Source of the DNA: Acidobacteriota bacterium
GTDB taxonomy: Bacteria > Actinomycetota > Actinomycetes > Actinomycetales > Micrococcaceae
DNA: 5,949 nucleotides
Reading direction: 5' to 3'
Assembly (NCBI GenBank): GCA_019352125.1
Contig: JABBNV010000179.1
Coordinates: forward strand, 1-5,949
Shown: positions 1 to 5,687 of the stretch, in pieces
How positions within the stretch are numbered: position 1 is the first letter of the stretch
How the letters are laid out: each line of letters begins with the position of its first letter
Translations under genes and position numbers: made by a program
The notes under the pieces: generated by a model
The model's input: the letters and a program-made list of their open reading frames with translations, nothing else
Told to the model about the DNA's origin: nothing
Databases searched by the model: none

Positions 1-390
1 GTAAAGAACGGCGGGGAGAATCACGCCGCCCACTGCTGCAGCCACGGGGACTATAGCTTTCCCAGGAGATCTAAGATCCCCTGCCACAAATTCGCGCTTG
101 AGTTCTAGGCCCGCCACAAAGAAGAAGATGGCCAGTAAGCCATCCGCCGCCCACTGGCCCAGACTGAGTTTGAGGTGCAGAAAATCAGTGCCCAGCTCAA
201 AGTCGCGCACCGCAAAGTAGCCGTCTGCCAAGGGAGAGTTGGCCCAGATGAGGGCAACCACCGTGGCTACCAGCAGGAGGGCGCCACCCACGGTTTCCTT
301 GCGCAGAATGGCGGAAATGCGCAGCTGTTCGGGGTAACTCCCGCGGCTCAATATGCTCTTGCGGGCTGCGTTCTTTTCAGGCAGGGACAT
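1..390 (-). CDS. nhaA: Na+/H+ antiporter NhaA, N-terminal part (cut by window edge)
   Basis: This is the first 130 codons of a NhaA-type sodium/proton antiporter, an inner-membrane protein that exports Na+ in exchange for H+ and helps with pH and salt balance. The reading frame is open from the ATG at 390-388 to position 1, and the remaining two thirds or so lie outside the window. After a polar N-terminus (about residues 1-33) comes a first membrane helix (about 35-51, ending IWANSP). A second helix (about 84-97) runs into GLELKRE. That segment aligns with GLEVKRE of E. coli NhaA, so E96, R99 and E100 correspond to E78, R81 and E82 there. The following VPVAAAVGG block is also typical. The paired aspartates of the ion site would lie beyond the edge, so activity cannot be judged. 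The AGGG just upstream is close to the ATG; a GTG at 399-397 is an alternative start. It lies 163 bp downstream of the SCO4848-like gene on the same strand. Confidence 0.93.
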   Translation of the reverse strand, partial: MSLPEKNAARKSILSRGSYPEQLRISAILRKETVGGALLLVATVVALIWANSPLADGYFAVRDFELGTDFLHLKLSLGQWAADGLLAIFFFVAGLELKREFVAGDLRSPGKAIVPVAAAVGGVILPAVLY

Positions 391-422
391 GGCCCTCACT
401 TTCCAGATGGTTCGGTCAACTA

Positions 423-439
423 TTTGCGGGTACCGCAAA
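423..439. repeat. Perfect 7-bp inverted repeat upstream of nhaA
   Basis: TTTGCGG and CCGCAAA are separated by three bases (GTA). The dyad lies 33 to 49 bases upstream of the nhaA start codon, where an operator or an mRNA leader hairpin could sit. I found no convincing -35/-10 pair next to it, so its role is open. A dyad this size can occur by chance. Confidence 0.4.
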
Positions 440-512
440 AACATTGCCGACCAGACTTCCCGGCGCACCTAGTGACTACTGTATCAATGCCGCGTCAGCG
501 GCCCGTTTGGCC

Positions 513-552
513 CCAGGGCTTAGACCCACAAGCCTGGACTCCAAAGCCTGGG
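513..552 (-). terminator. Weak candidate terminator after the SCO4848-like gene
   Basis: CCAGGGCTT (513-521) can pair with AAGCCTGG (530-537), leaving one bulged G and an 8-base loop. A second copy of the right arm, AAGCCTGGG at 544-552, could compete for the same partner. The structure begins only two bases beyond the stop codon of the minus-strand gene at 554. No run of U follows the hairpin, so an intrinsic terminator is only a possibility. Confidence 0.27.
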
Positions 553-553
553 T

Positions 554-772
554 TTAGAAGAGGGTGCGGATACCGATCACGGCCGTGGCGATTCCGAAGA
601 TCATGGAGATGGTCACCAGCATCATGTGCACGGTCAGAAAACGCGTGGGGCGGCCAGCTTCATCCCGGGCGCGCGGATCCTTCATGGTGCGGCGCAAAAA
701 CGGCGGCCAAACGATGACCGTCCACAATCCGGCCAGAATGAGCACGATGGAAAGGGCAATGGGGAGGTGCAT
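554..772 (-). CDS. Small two-helix membrane protein, SCO4848 family-like
   Basis: This encodes a 72-residue integral membrane protein whose biochemical role is unknown. A hydrophobic helix (about residues 4-23) ends in WTVIVWPPFLRR. A short charged loop rich in Asp and Arg (about 28-44) follows, then a second helix (about 46-69) containing TVHMMLV and the ending GIRTLF. This pattern of W..VW..FL, a polar loop, F..VH and G.A..VIG.R matches what I remember of the actinobacterial SCO4848 family, usually 70-80 residues. The frame can be opened further upstream to a GTG at 850. I chose the ATG at 772-770 because it has an AAGGA ribosome site five bases away, gives the family length and avoids overlapping the upstream gene. 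It starts 59 bp after the DUF2505 gene, so a shared transcript is plausible. Confidence 0.8.
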   Translation of the reverse strand: MHLPIALSIVLILAGLWTVIVWPPFLRRTMKDPRARDEAGRPTRFLTVHMMLVTISMIFGIATAVIGIRTLF

Positions 773-777
773 GGGGT

Positions 778-783
778 TCCTTT
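778..783 (-). promoter_or_regulatory. Ribosome binding site that sets the start at 772
   Basis: Read on the minus strand this is AAAGGA, followed by five bases and then ATG at 772-770. It favours the short 72-residue protein over the 98-codon reading from GTG at 850. Confidence 0.7.
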
Positions 784-831
784 GAAAGAGTGTGTCAGTG
801 AAGTACGACGGCGTGCCAGGAGTCAGCGCGA

Positions 832-1329
832 TTAGTGCGTTTGGAGCCACTCACGCGCTTGCGTGGCCTGAATGTTCAGCGCCTTGCCAATCATGGGCTC
901 CGCGGCCGAGGCAATCTTGGCCCCCAGGAACGGAATCGGTGAGGTGACCTCGCCCGTTAAGTCCACGCGTGCGCCGTCGCCCTCGGCAACGATGCTCTGT
1001 TGCGCCGTGACGTCCAACGGAGCACCAGCCACCGTTAGCTTGATGGTTGCGGTGCGCGCACCGTTCGCCGCCGGTGCCGCCCAATCATCAACCTGCGTGA
1101 CTTTCAACATGGAGCCAACAAAGGTGCGGGCTATATCCGGTAGGCGGTCCGTGGGCAGCGTGCGCACCGTGGTTGTTGTGAAAGCGCCGCTCAACGGGCC
1201 GTCCACCACAAAGGATTCCAGCGTTCCGCCCACCAGCTCCGAGGTGTGTCGAACAAAATCCTCGCTGCAGAAGATGGCGGCAACGCGATCAACGGATGCA
1301 TCGATGGTGGTGGAAGCGCTGAGCGCCAT
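832..1329 (-). CDS. DUF2505 family protein (SRPBCC-like fold)
   Basis: This 165-residue protein resembles DUF2505, an actinobacterial family of unknown function. As I understand it, the family belongs to the SRPBCC/START-like fold, whose members often bind hydrophobic ligands in a cavity. Recognisable parts are an opening strand with ASVDRVAAIFCSEDFVR (about 11-27), the block VRTLPTDRLPDIARTFVG (55-72), strands running to DLTGEV (about 123-128), IPFLGAKI (132-139) and a long C-terminal helix (about 138-163). There is no signal peptide or membrane segment, so it is probably cytoplasmic. The ATG at 1329-1327 has a strong AAGGAG ribosome site five bases upstream. It is transcribed divergently from mfd across a 198-bp spacer and leads into the SCO4848-like gene 59 bp later. 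The ligand and pathway cannot be inferred from the sequence. Confidence 0.82.
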   Translation of the reverse strand: MALSASTTIDASVDRVAAIFCSEDFVRHTSELVGGTLESFVVDGPLSGAFTTTTVRTLPTDRLPDIARTFVGSMLKVTQVDDWAAPAANGARTATIKLTVAGAPLDVTAQQSIVAEGDGARVDLTGEVTSPIPFLGAKIASAAEPMIGKALNIQATQAREWLQTH

Positions 1330-1527
1330 GGGTTCTCCTTGTGGGGGTCTACCAGCGGATTGGTCTGCTAGCCATTCTCGCAGGAACCGCGCCGTGGGGG
1401 AAAACGCTTGTCACTGCATCCGCGTAGACTTGTTTTGTACCCGGTGTTCTGACGAACCTCGGCTTTTTGTGTTGCGTTTTGGCGGGTTGAGCGCCGCCGT
1501 GCTTGAGCTGGATCTTGAGGAGATTTT
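1330..1527. other. Divergent spacer between the DUF2505 gene and mfd
   Basis: This 198-bp stretch must hold the promoters of both divergent genes unless they are read from further away. The two ribosome sites are clear: AAGGAG at 1340-1335 for the minus-strand gene and GAGGAG at 1517-1522 for mfd. Possible promoter pieces are TTGTCA at 1408-1413 and TAGACT at 1425-1430, but their spacing is only 11 bases, so I do not call a promoter. GGCGG (1481-1485) and CCGCC (1494-1498) could form a small hairpin in the mfd leader. No standard LexA box of the form GAAC-N4-GTTC is visible. Confidence 0.5.
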
Positions 1528-4500
1528 GTGACCCTGAACGGACTGCGTACCAGCCTGCGTGCCAATACCGCGTTTAGCCGTGTGCGTACCAATGCCGCCA
1601 TAGCACACGCCCAACGCAGCGAGGACTTGCAGGTTGCAGCCCCGGCTGGCCTGCGCCCTGCACTGCTGGCGGAGTTGGCGGAGGGGCTGGCTAGTGCGGA
1701 ACCGGTTGCTGCAGCCGGGCCCTTTGCCGATGCTGCGGGCGTGGTGCTGGCCATTACCGCCACGGGCCGCGAAGCCGAGGATCTCAGCACGGCCTTGCGC
1801 GCGTATCTGCCCGCTGACGCCGTGGCGGAATTCCCCAGCTGGGAAACCCTCCCGCATGAGCGTCTTTCGCCCCGTTCGGATACTGTTGGCCGCCGTCTGT
1901 CCGTGCTGCGCAGGCTCACGCATCCAGAGCCCGGCGCGGAACCGCTGCGGGTTGTGGTGGCCCCGGTGCGCGCCGTGGTGCAACCGCTGGTGGCAGGTCT
2001 GGGGGATCTGGAACCCGTACACCTGAAGGTGGGGGATGAGGTTCCCTTCACCTCCGTGGTGTCCGCCCTGGCAGATGCAGCTTACGCACGGGTGGATATG
2101 GTGACGCACCGGGGCGAGTTTGCCGTGCGCGGTGGTATTTTGGACGTTTTCCCGCCCACGGAGGATCACCCCCTCCGCATCGAGTTCTTTGGCGACGAGG
2201 TGGAGCACATGCGCTGGTTTGCCGTGGCAGATCAGCGCTCGCTGTCCGGGCCGCATATTGTGCACCCCAGCGCCCTCTTTGCCCCGCCCTGTCGCGAAAT
2301 CCTGATCACCCCGTCCGTCATGTCCCGCGCGGCGAAGCTCAAGGATGAGCTGCCTGCTGCCGCGGATATGTTGGAAAAAATTGCCGGCGGTATAGCTGTG
2401 GAGGGAATGGAATCGCTGGCCCCAGCACTGGTTGATGCCATGGTGCCGCTCACTTCATCCTTCCCGCCCGGCTCCATCGCTGTCGTCATGGAGCCGGAAA
2501 AGGTGCGTGCGCGTGCGCACGACCTCGAGGCCACGAATCAGGAATTTTTGGAGGCGGCATGGTCCACCGCGTCCGACGGCGGTGCGGCACCTATTGCGCT
2601 GGCCACGGCTCACGGTGTGGACCTGGAATCCGCGAGTTTCCGCTCCCTGACGGATACACGCGCGGCTGCTCTGGTGGCCGGGTTGAGCTGGTGGTCCATC
2701 ACCAGCTTCGACTCGGATACCGAGCTGACCCCCGAGTTTGATGTGATTTCCATTCCCGCCCGTGAGCCCCGTGGATACCGCGGGGACGTTGCGGAGATGC
2801 TCGAGTTCATTGGCTCGCGGGTGCGGGATCAATGGCGGATTGTGGTGGCTACGGACGGCCCCGGACCCGCGCAACGCCTGGCCGAGCTGTTCCACGAAGC
2901 CAACATTCCCACATCGCGTGTGGAGTCTTTGGACGCGGAGCCGGAGCGAGGCATCATCGAGGTGACGACGGCGGCTGTGGGCCACGGATTTGTGTTGGAC
3001 GAGCTGCAGCTGGGTCTGCTGACCGAGGCTGACTTGTTGGGCCGGGCATCCGCATCCTCCACCAAGGACATGCGCAAAATGCCATCCAAGCGGCGCAACG
3101 CGGTGGATCCGTTGCAGCTGCGGGCCGGGGATTTTGTGGTGCACGCGCAACACGGGGTGGGCCGGTTTGTGGAGCTCATTCAGCGGAAGGTTGGCGGGGT
3201 TTCGGCGGTTACGACGGTCTCGCCGGCGCGCGGGGCCTCGACAGGCTCGACCACCGGAGGTTCCGGTGGCGTGGCGATCCGCGAGTATTTGGTGCTGGAG
3301 TATGCACCGGCCAAGCGCGGCGGCCCGGGAGACAAGCTCTTTGTGCCTACGGACCAATTGGATCAAGTCACCGCGTACGTGGGCGGGGATTCCCCGGCGT
3401 TGTCCAAAATGGGCGGTTCGGACTGGGCCAACACTAAGAACAAAGCGCGCAAGGCCGTCAAGGAAATTGCTGGCGAGCTGATCCGTTTGTACTCCGCACG
3501 GATGGCATCCAAGGGCCACGCGTTCTCACCGGACACCCCCTGGCAACGCGAGCTTGAAGAGGCGTTCCCGTATGTTGAGACGCCGGATCAGCTGACCACC
3601 ATCAATGAGGTCAAGGCGGACATGGAGCGTGAGATCCCCATGGACCGCTTGGTCTCCGGGGACGTGGGCTACGGCAAGACGGAAATTGCCGTGCGGGCCG
3701 CGTTCAAGGCCGTGCAGGATGGCAAGCAAGTGGCCGTGTTGGTGCCCACCACCTTGCTGGCGCAGCAACATATGGAGACCTTTTCCGAACGGTTCTCCGG
3801 CTTTCCCGTGCGGATTAAGCCGCTCTCTCGTTTCCAAACTGCCAAGGAGGCAAAAGAGACGATCGAAGGCGTACGCAGCGGCGCCGTCGACGTCGTCATT
3901 GGAACGCACCGCATCCTCTCCAAAGAGGTCCAGTTCAAGGATCTGGGCCTGGTGATTGTGGATGAGGAGCAGCGCTTTGGTGTGGAGCACAAGGAAGAAC
4001 TGAAGAAGATGCGCACCAATGTGGATGTGCTCGCCATGAGTGCCACGCCCATTCCGCGCACCCTGGAGATGTCACTCACCGGCATTCGTGAAACGTCTAC
4101 TTTGGCCACTCCGCCGGAGGAGCGGCACCCGGTGCTCACCTATGTGGGGCCTTATACGGACAGGCAAGCCTCCGCCGCCATTCGCCGCGAACTGATGCGC
4201 GAGGGGCAGGTGTTCTTTGTGCACAACCGTGTCTCCTCGATTGACAAGATTGCCTCGCACCTGCAGGAATTGGTGCCGGAAGCGCGGATTGCCGTGGCAC
4301 ACGGGCAGATGAGTGAATCCCGCCTGGAGCAGATCATTGTGGACTTCTGGGAGAAGCGCTTTGACGTGCTGGTATGCACCACGATCATTGAGACCGGGCT
4401 GGATATTTCCAACGCGAACACCCTGATTGTGGACCGTGCGGACAACTTTGGGCTCTCCCAACTGCACCAGCTGCGCGGGCGCGTGGGGCGTGGCCGCGAA

Positions 4501-5223
4501 CGTGCCTATGCCTACTTCCTGTACCCGTCCGAAAAGCCCTTGGGCGAAATTGCCCTGGAGCGTCTGAAAGCCGTGGCAGCACACAATGAGCTGGGCGCCG
4601 GTATGCAGCTGGCCATGAAGGACTTGGAGATCCGCGGCGCCGGTAATCTACTCGGCGGCGAGCAGTCCGGTCACATTGCCGGGGTGGGCTTTGACCTGTA
4701 CATCCGGCTGGTGGGTGAAGCTGTGGCGGAATACCGCGGCGAAGCTGAAGAGCAGCTGGCCGAGATGAAGATTGAGCTGCCCGTTAATGCTCACCTGCCG
4801 CACGATTACGTGCCTGGAGAGCGGCTGCGACTAGAGGCGTACCGCAAGCTGGCCGCCGCCGTCACAGCGGAAGCCATTGATGAGGTGCTGGCGGAACTGG
4901 TGGACCGTTACGGTGAGCCGCCCGCAGCCGTGGACAGCCTGATAGCTGTGGCCCGCTTCCGCGTGGCCGCGCGAGCGGTGGGGCTCAGTGACGTGGGTGT
5001 GCAGGGGAACTTTGTGAAATTTGCCCCTGCGGACCTGCCCGAGTCCAAGGTGATGCGGCTGCAGCGGATGTACCCCGGCTCGCAGCTCAAGCCAGCGCTG
5101 AACGCCGTGCTGATCCCCAAGCCCAAGACCTCCCGGATTGGCGGCAGAGATCTGGTGGATACGGAGATTTTGCAGTGGGCGTCCGCAGTGCTGGAGGCCA
5201 TCTTTACCCCCGCGGGCCCGTAA
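1528..5223 (+). CDS. mfd: Transcription-repair coupling factor Mfd
   Basis: Mfd is a cytoplasmic DNA translocase that finds RNA polymerase stalled at a lesion, uses ATP to push or release it, and recruits UvrA for nucleotide excision repair. At 1231 residues it is full length. The UvrB-like N-terminal module shows WETLPHERLSP (105-115) and RGEFAVRGGILDVFP (195-209). The RNA-polymerase-interacting, CarD-like domain starts near 530 with RAGDFVVHAQHGVGRF (532-547). The RecG-like motor carries Walker A GDVGYGKT (711-718), Walker B DEEQ (812-815), SATP (838-841), TTIIETGLDI (951-960) and motif VI QLRGRVGR (981-988). The translocation motif lies around 1031-1047, and the C-terminal regulatory domain starts near LPVNAHLP (1084-1091). 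All key motor residues are intact. The GTG start has GAGGAG five bases upstream, and its N-terminus (MTLNGLRTSLR) matches relatives as I remember them. The odd part is a Ser/Thr/Gly-rich insertion at about 558-583 inside the polymerase-binding domain. Confidence 0.98.
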   Translation: MTLNGLRTSLRANTAFSRVRTNAAIAHAQRSEDLQVAAPAGLRPALLAELAEGLASAEPVAAAGPFADAAGVVLAITATGREAEDLSTALRAYLPADAVAEFPSWETLPHERLSPRSDTVGRRLSVLRRLTHPEPGAEPLRVVVAPVRAVVQPLVAGLGDLEPVHLKVGDEVPFTSVVSALADAAYARVDMVTHRGEFAVRGGILDVFPPTEDHPLRIEFFGDEVEHMRWFAVADQRSLSGPHIVHPSALFAPPCREILITPSVMSRAAKLKDELPAAADMLEKIAGGIAVEGMESLAPALVDAMVPLTSSFPPGSIAVVMEPEKVRARAHDLEATNQEFLEAAWSTASDGGAAPIALATAHGVDLESASFRSLTDTRAAALVAGLSWWSITSFDSDTELTPEFDVISIPAREPRGYRGDVAEMLEFIGSRVRDQWRIVVATDGPGPAQRLAELFHEANIPTSRVESLDAEPERGIIEVTTAAVGHGFVLDELQLGLLTEADLLGRASASSTKDMRKMPSKRRNAVDPLQLRAGDFVVHAQHGVGRFVELIQRKVGGVSAVTTVSPARGASTGSTTGGSGGVAIREYLVLEYAPAKRGGPGDKLFVPTDQLDQVTAYVGGDSPALSKMGGSDWANTKNKARKAVKEIAGELIRLYSARMASKGHAFSPDTPWQRELEEAFPYVETPDQLTTINEVKADMEREIPMDRLVSGDVGYGKTEIAVRAAFKAVQDGKQVAVLVPTTLLAQQHMETFSERFSGFPVRIKPLSRFQTAKEAKETIEGVRSGAVDVVIGTHRILSKEVQFKDLGLVIVDEEQRFGVEHKEELKKMRTNVDVLAMSATPIPRTLEMSLTGIRETSTLATPPEERHPVLTYVGPYTDRQASAAIRRELMREGQVFFVHNRVSSIDKIASHLQELVPEARIAVAHGQMSESRLEQIIVDFWEKRFDVLVCTTIIETGLDISNANTLIVDRADNFGLSQLHQLRGRVGRGRERAYAYFLYPSEKPLGEIALERLKAVAAHNELGAGMQLAMKDLEIRGAGNLLGGEQSGHIAGVGFDLYIRLVGEAVAEYRGEAEEQLAEMKIELPVNAHLPHDYVPGERLRLEAYRKLAAAVTAEAIDEVLAELVDRYGEPPAAVDSLIAVARFRVAARAVGLSDVGVQGNFVKFAPADLPESKVMRLQRMYPGSQLKPALNAVLIPKPKTSRIGGRDLVDTEILQWASAVLEAIFTPAGP
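3234..3269. repeat. REP-like palindromic segment inside mfd
   Basis: The segment opens with GGCCTCGACAGGCTCGACC, in which CTCGAC occurs twice nine bases apart (3237-3242 and 3246-3251). It ends in a perfect 8-bp inverted repeat, CCACCGGA (3251-3258) and TCCGGTGG (3262-3269), around a 3-base loop. A related GGTCTCG lies just upstream at 3216-3222. The stretch is 36 bases, a multiple of three, and is read through in frame as part of a Ser/Thr/Gly-rich loop of Mfd. From memory, similar GTCGAG-type palindromes are scattered between genes in Arthrobacter and related actinobacteria. Whether this one is a copy cannot be shown from one window. Confidence 0.5.
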
Positions 5224-5237
5224 CTGGCCCCGGGGGT
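5206..5237 (+). terminator. GC-rich hairpin across the mfd stop codon
   Basis: ACCCCCGCGGGCC (5206-5218) pairs with GGCCCCGGGGGT (5226-5237) over 12 base pairs, with a single bulged C at 5213. The 7-base loop CGTAACT contains the TAA stop codon of mfd. The stem is very strong, but no U run follows it on the plus strand. It could act as a non-canonical terminator, an RNA 3'-end stabiliser, or nothing specific. Confidence 0.45.
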
Positions 5238-5283
5238 GAGCCCGGCGCCGTCGTCGTGCTCCCGCTCCGTCCCAGATGCACAA

Positions 5284-5345
5284 AACCCCCTCAAACGGAC
5301 CAAACACCCGGCCGTGGCAGGGGGATTTGTCCGTTTGAGGGGGTT
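5284..5345. terminator. Long convergent hairpin, probably a terminator for the minus-strand gene
   Basis: AACCCCCTCAAACGGAC (5284-5300) is perfectly complementary to GTCCGTTTGAGGGGGTT (5329-5345). Past a bulged C, AAA/TTT and a CCC/GGG pairing can extend the stem inward. Read on the minus strand the hairpin is followed by TTTTG, counting the last two stem bases, and it starts 17 bases after the stop of the small membrane gene. That fits a Rho-independent terminator for that gene. On the plus strand it ends GGGGGTT and then CGGTG, so it would be a poorer but possible terminator for mfd, 60 bp after its stop. Confidence 0.75.
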
Positions 5346-5362
5346 CGGTGACAGTGCTGCGT

Positions 5363-5578
5363 TTACTTGCCGCCGACAGAGTTGGAGCGGCCAATCCAGG
5401 TCATCGGAATCACCAGGGAGAGGAAAATGAGGACCAGTGCCAAAGCCGCCGGCCAGACATTCTCCAGGGTCAGGAAGCTGAACGAGAAGATGCCGCCGCA
5501 GAACAGCACAAAAAAGACGATGAACAAGATGATGCTCTGCCCAAGGTTGTTCTCGCGCTCAAGTGGCTGATGCGCCAT
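5363..5578 (-). CDS. Small two-helix membrane protein, unknown function
   Basis: This encodes a 71-residue protein that I do not recognise as a named family. A short polar N-terminus (MAHQPLERENN) leads into a strongly hydrophobic helix rich in Ile and Phe (about 14-36). After a brief turn near LEN a second helix follows (about 41-62), and a short tail, WIGRSNSVGGK, closes the protein. It is probably an integral membrane hairpin with both ends on the same side. The frame is open further upstream (up to 5668), but the ATG at 5578-5576 has a near-perfect AGGAGG four bases away, and the residues upstream of it look non-coding. It lies 109 bp after deoC on the same strand and converges with mfd. 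An AATTTA at 5595-5600 reads TAAATT on its strand and might be a -10 element, but it would give an extremely short leader. Confidence 0.78.
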   Translation of the reverse strand: MAHQPLERENNLGQSIILFIVFFVLFCGGIFSFSFLTLENVWPAALALVLIFLSLVIPMTWIGRSNSVGGK

Positions 5579-5582
5579 GGTT

Positions 5583-5588
5583 CCTCCT
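5583..5588 (-). promoter_or_regulatory. Strong ribosome binding site that sets the start at 5578
   Basis: On the minus strand this is AGGAGG, then four bases, then ATG at 5578-5576. It argues for the 71-residue product and against the longer open frame that reaches 5668. Confidence 0.8.
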
Positions 5589-5687
5589 GAATGAAATTTA
5601 CTGGTCTGTGCTGCTGGTTGCCACGAGCGCTTGGTACGCCTGTTGACTGTGCCGGAGCTGAAAACCACCGACTATCGTGCCACCAGT

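Noticed and set aside
175..717. A 180-codon plus-strand frame across nhaA and the spacer
   Set aside because: It is antisense to a clear NhaA N-terminus, and the predicted protein is low-complexity Arg/Gly/Pro-rich sequence without a family.
773..850. N-terminal extension of the SCO4848-like protein from GTG at 850
   Set aside because: It would overlap the end of the DUF2505 gene, has a poor ribosome site and adds 26 residues not expected in the family. The ATG at 772 fits better on all counts.
1446..1457. GTTC-TGAC-GAAC inverted repeat upstream of mfd, considered as an SOS box
   Set aside because: The actinobacterial LexA site has the half-sites in the opposite order, GAAC-N4-GTTC. This one is everted with only 4-bp arms, so chance is the better explanation.
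872..1531. A 219-codon plus-strand frame antisense to the DUF2505 gene that ends at the mfd start
   Set aside because: It has no recognisable family and no clear ribosome site that I could find, and it is covered by a well-supported gene on the other strand. Its overlap with the mfd GTG is coincidental.
1411..2265. A 284-codon minus-strand frame overlapping the start of mfd
   Set aside because: It is antisense to well-conserved Mfd codons and has no recognisable domain, so it is a shadow.
2455..3519. A 354-codon open frame on the minus strand
   Set aside because: It lies wholly inside mfd on the opposite strand. Its composition (rich in His, Arg, Gly, Gln) and lack of any domain are typical of an antisense shadow in high-GC DNA, while mfd is unmistakable.
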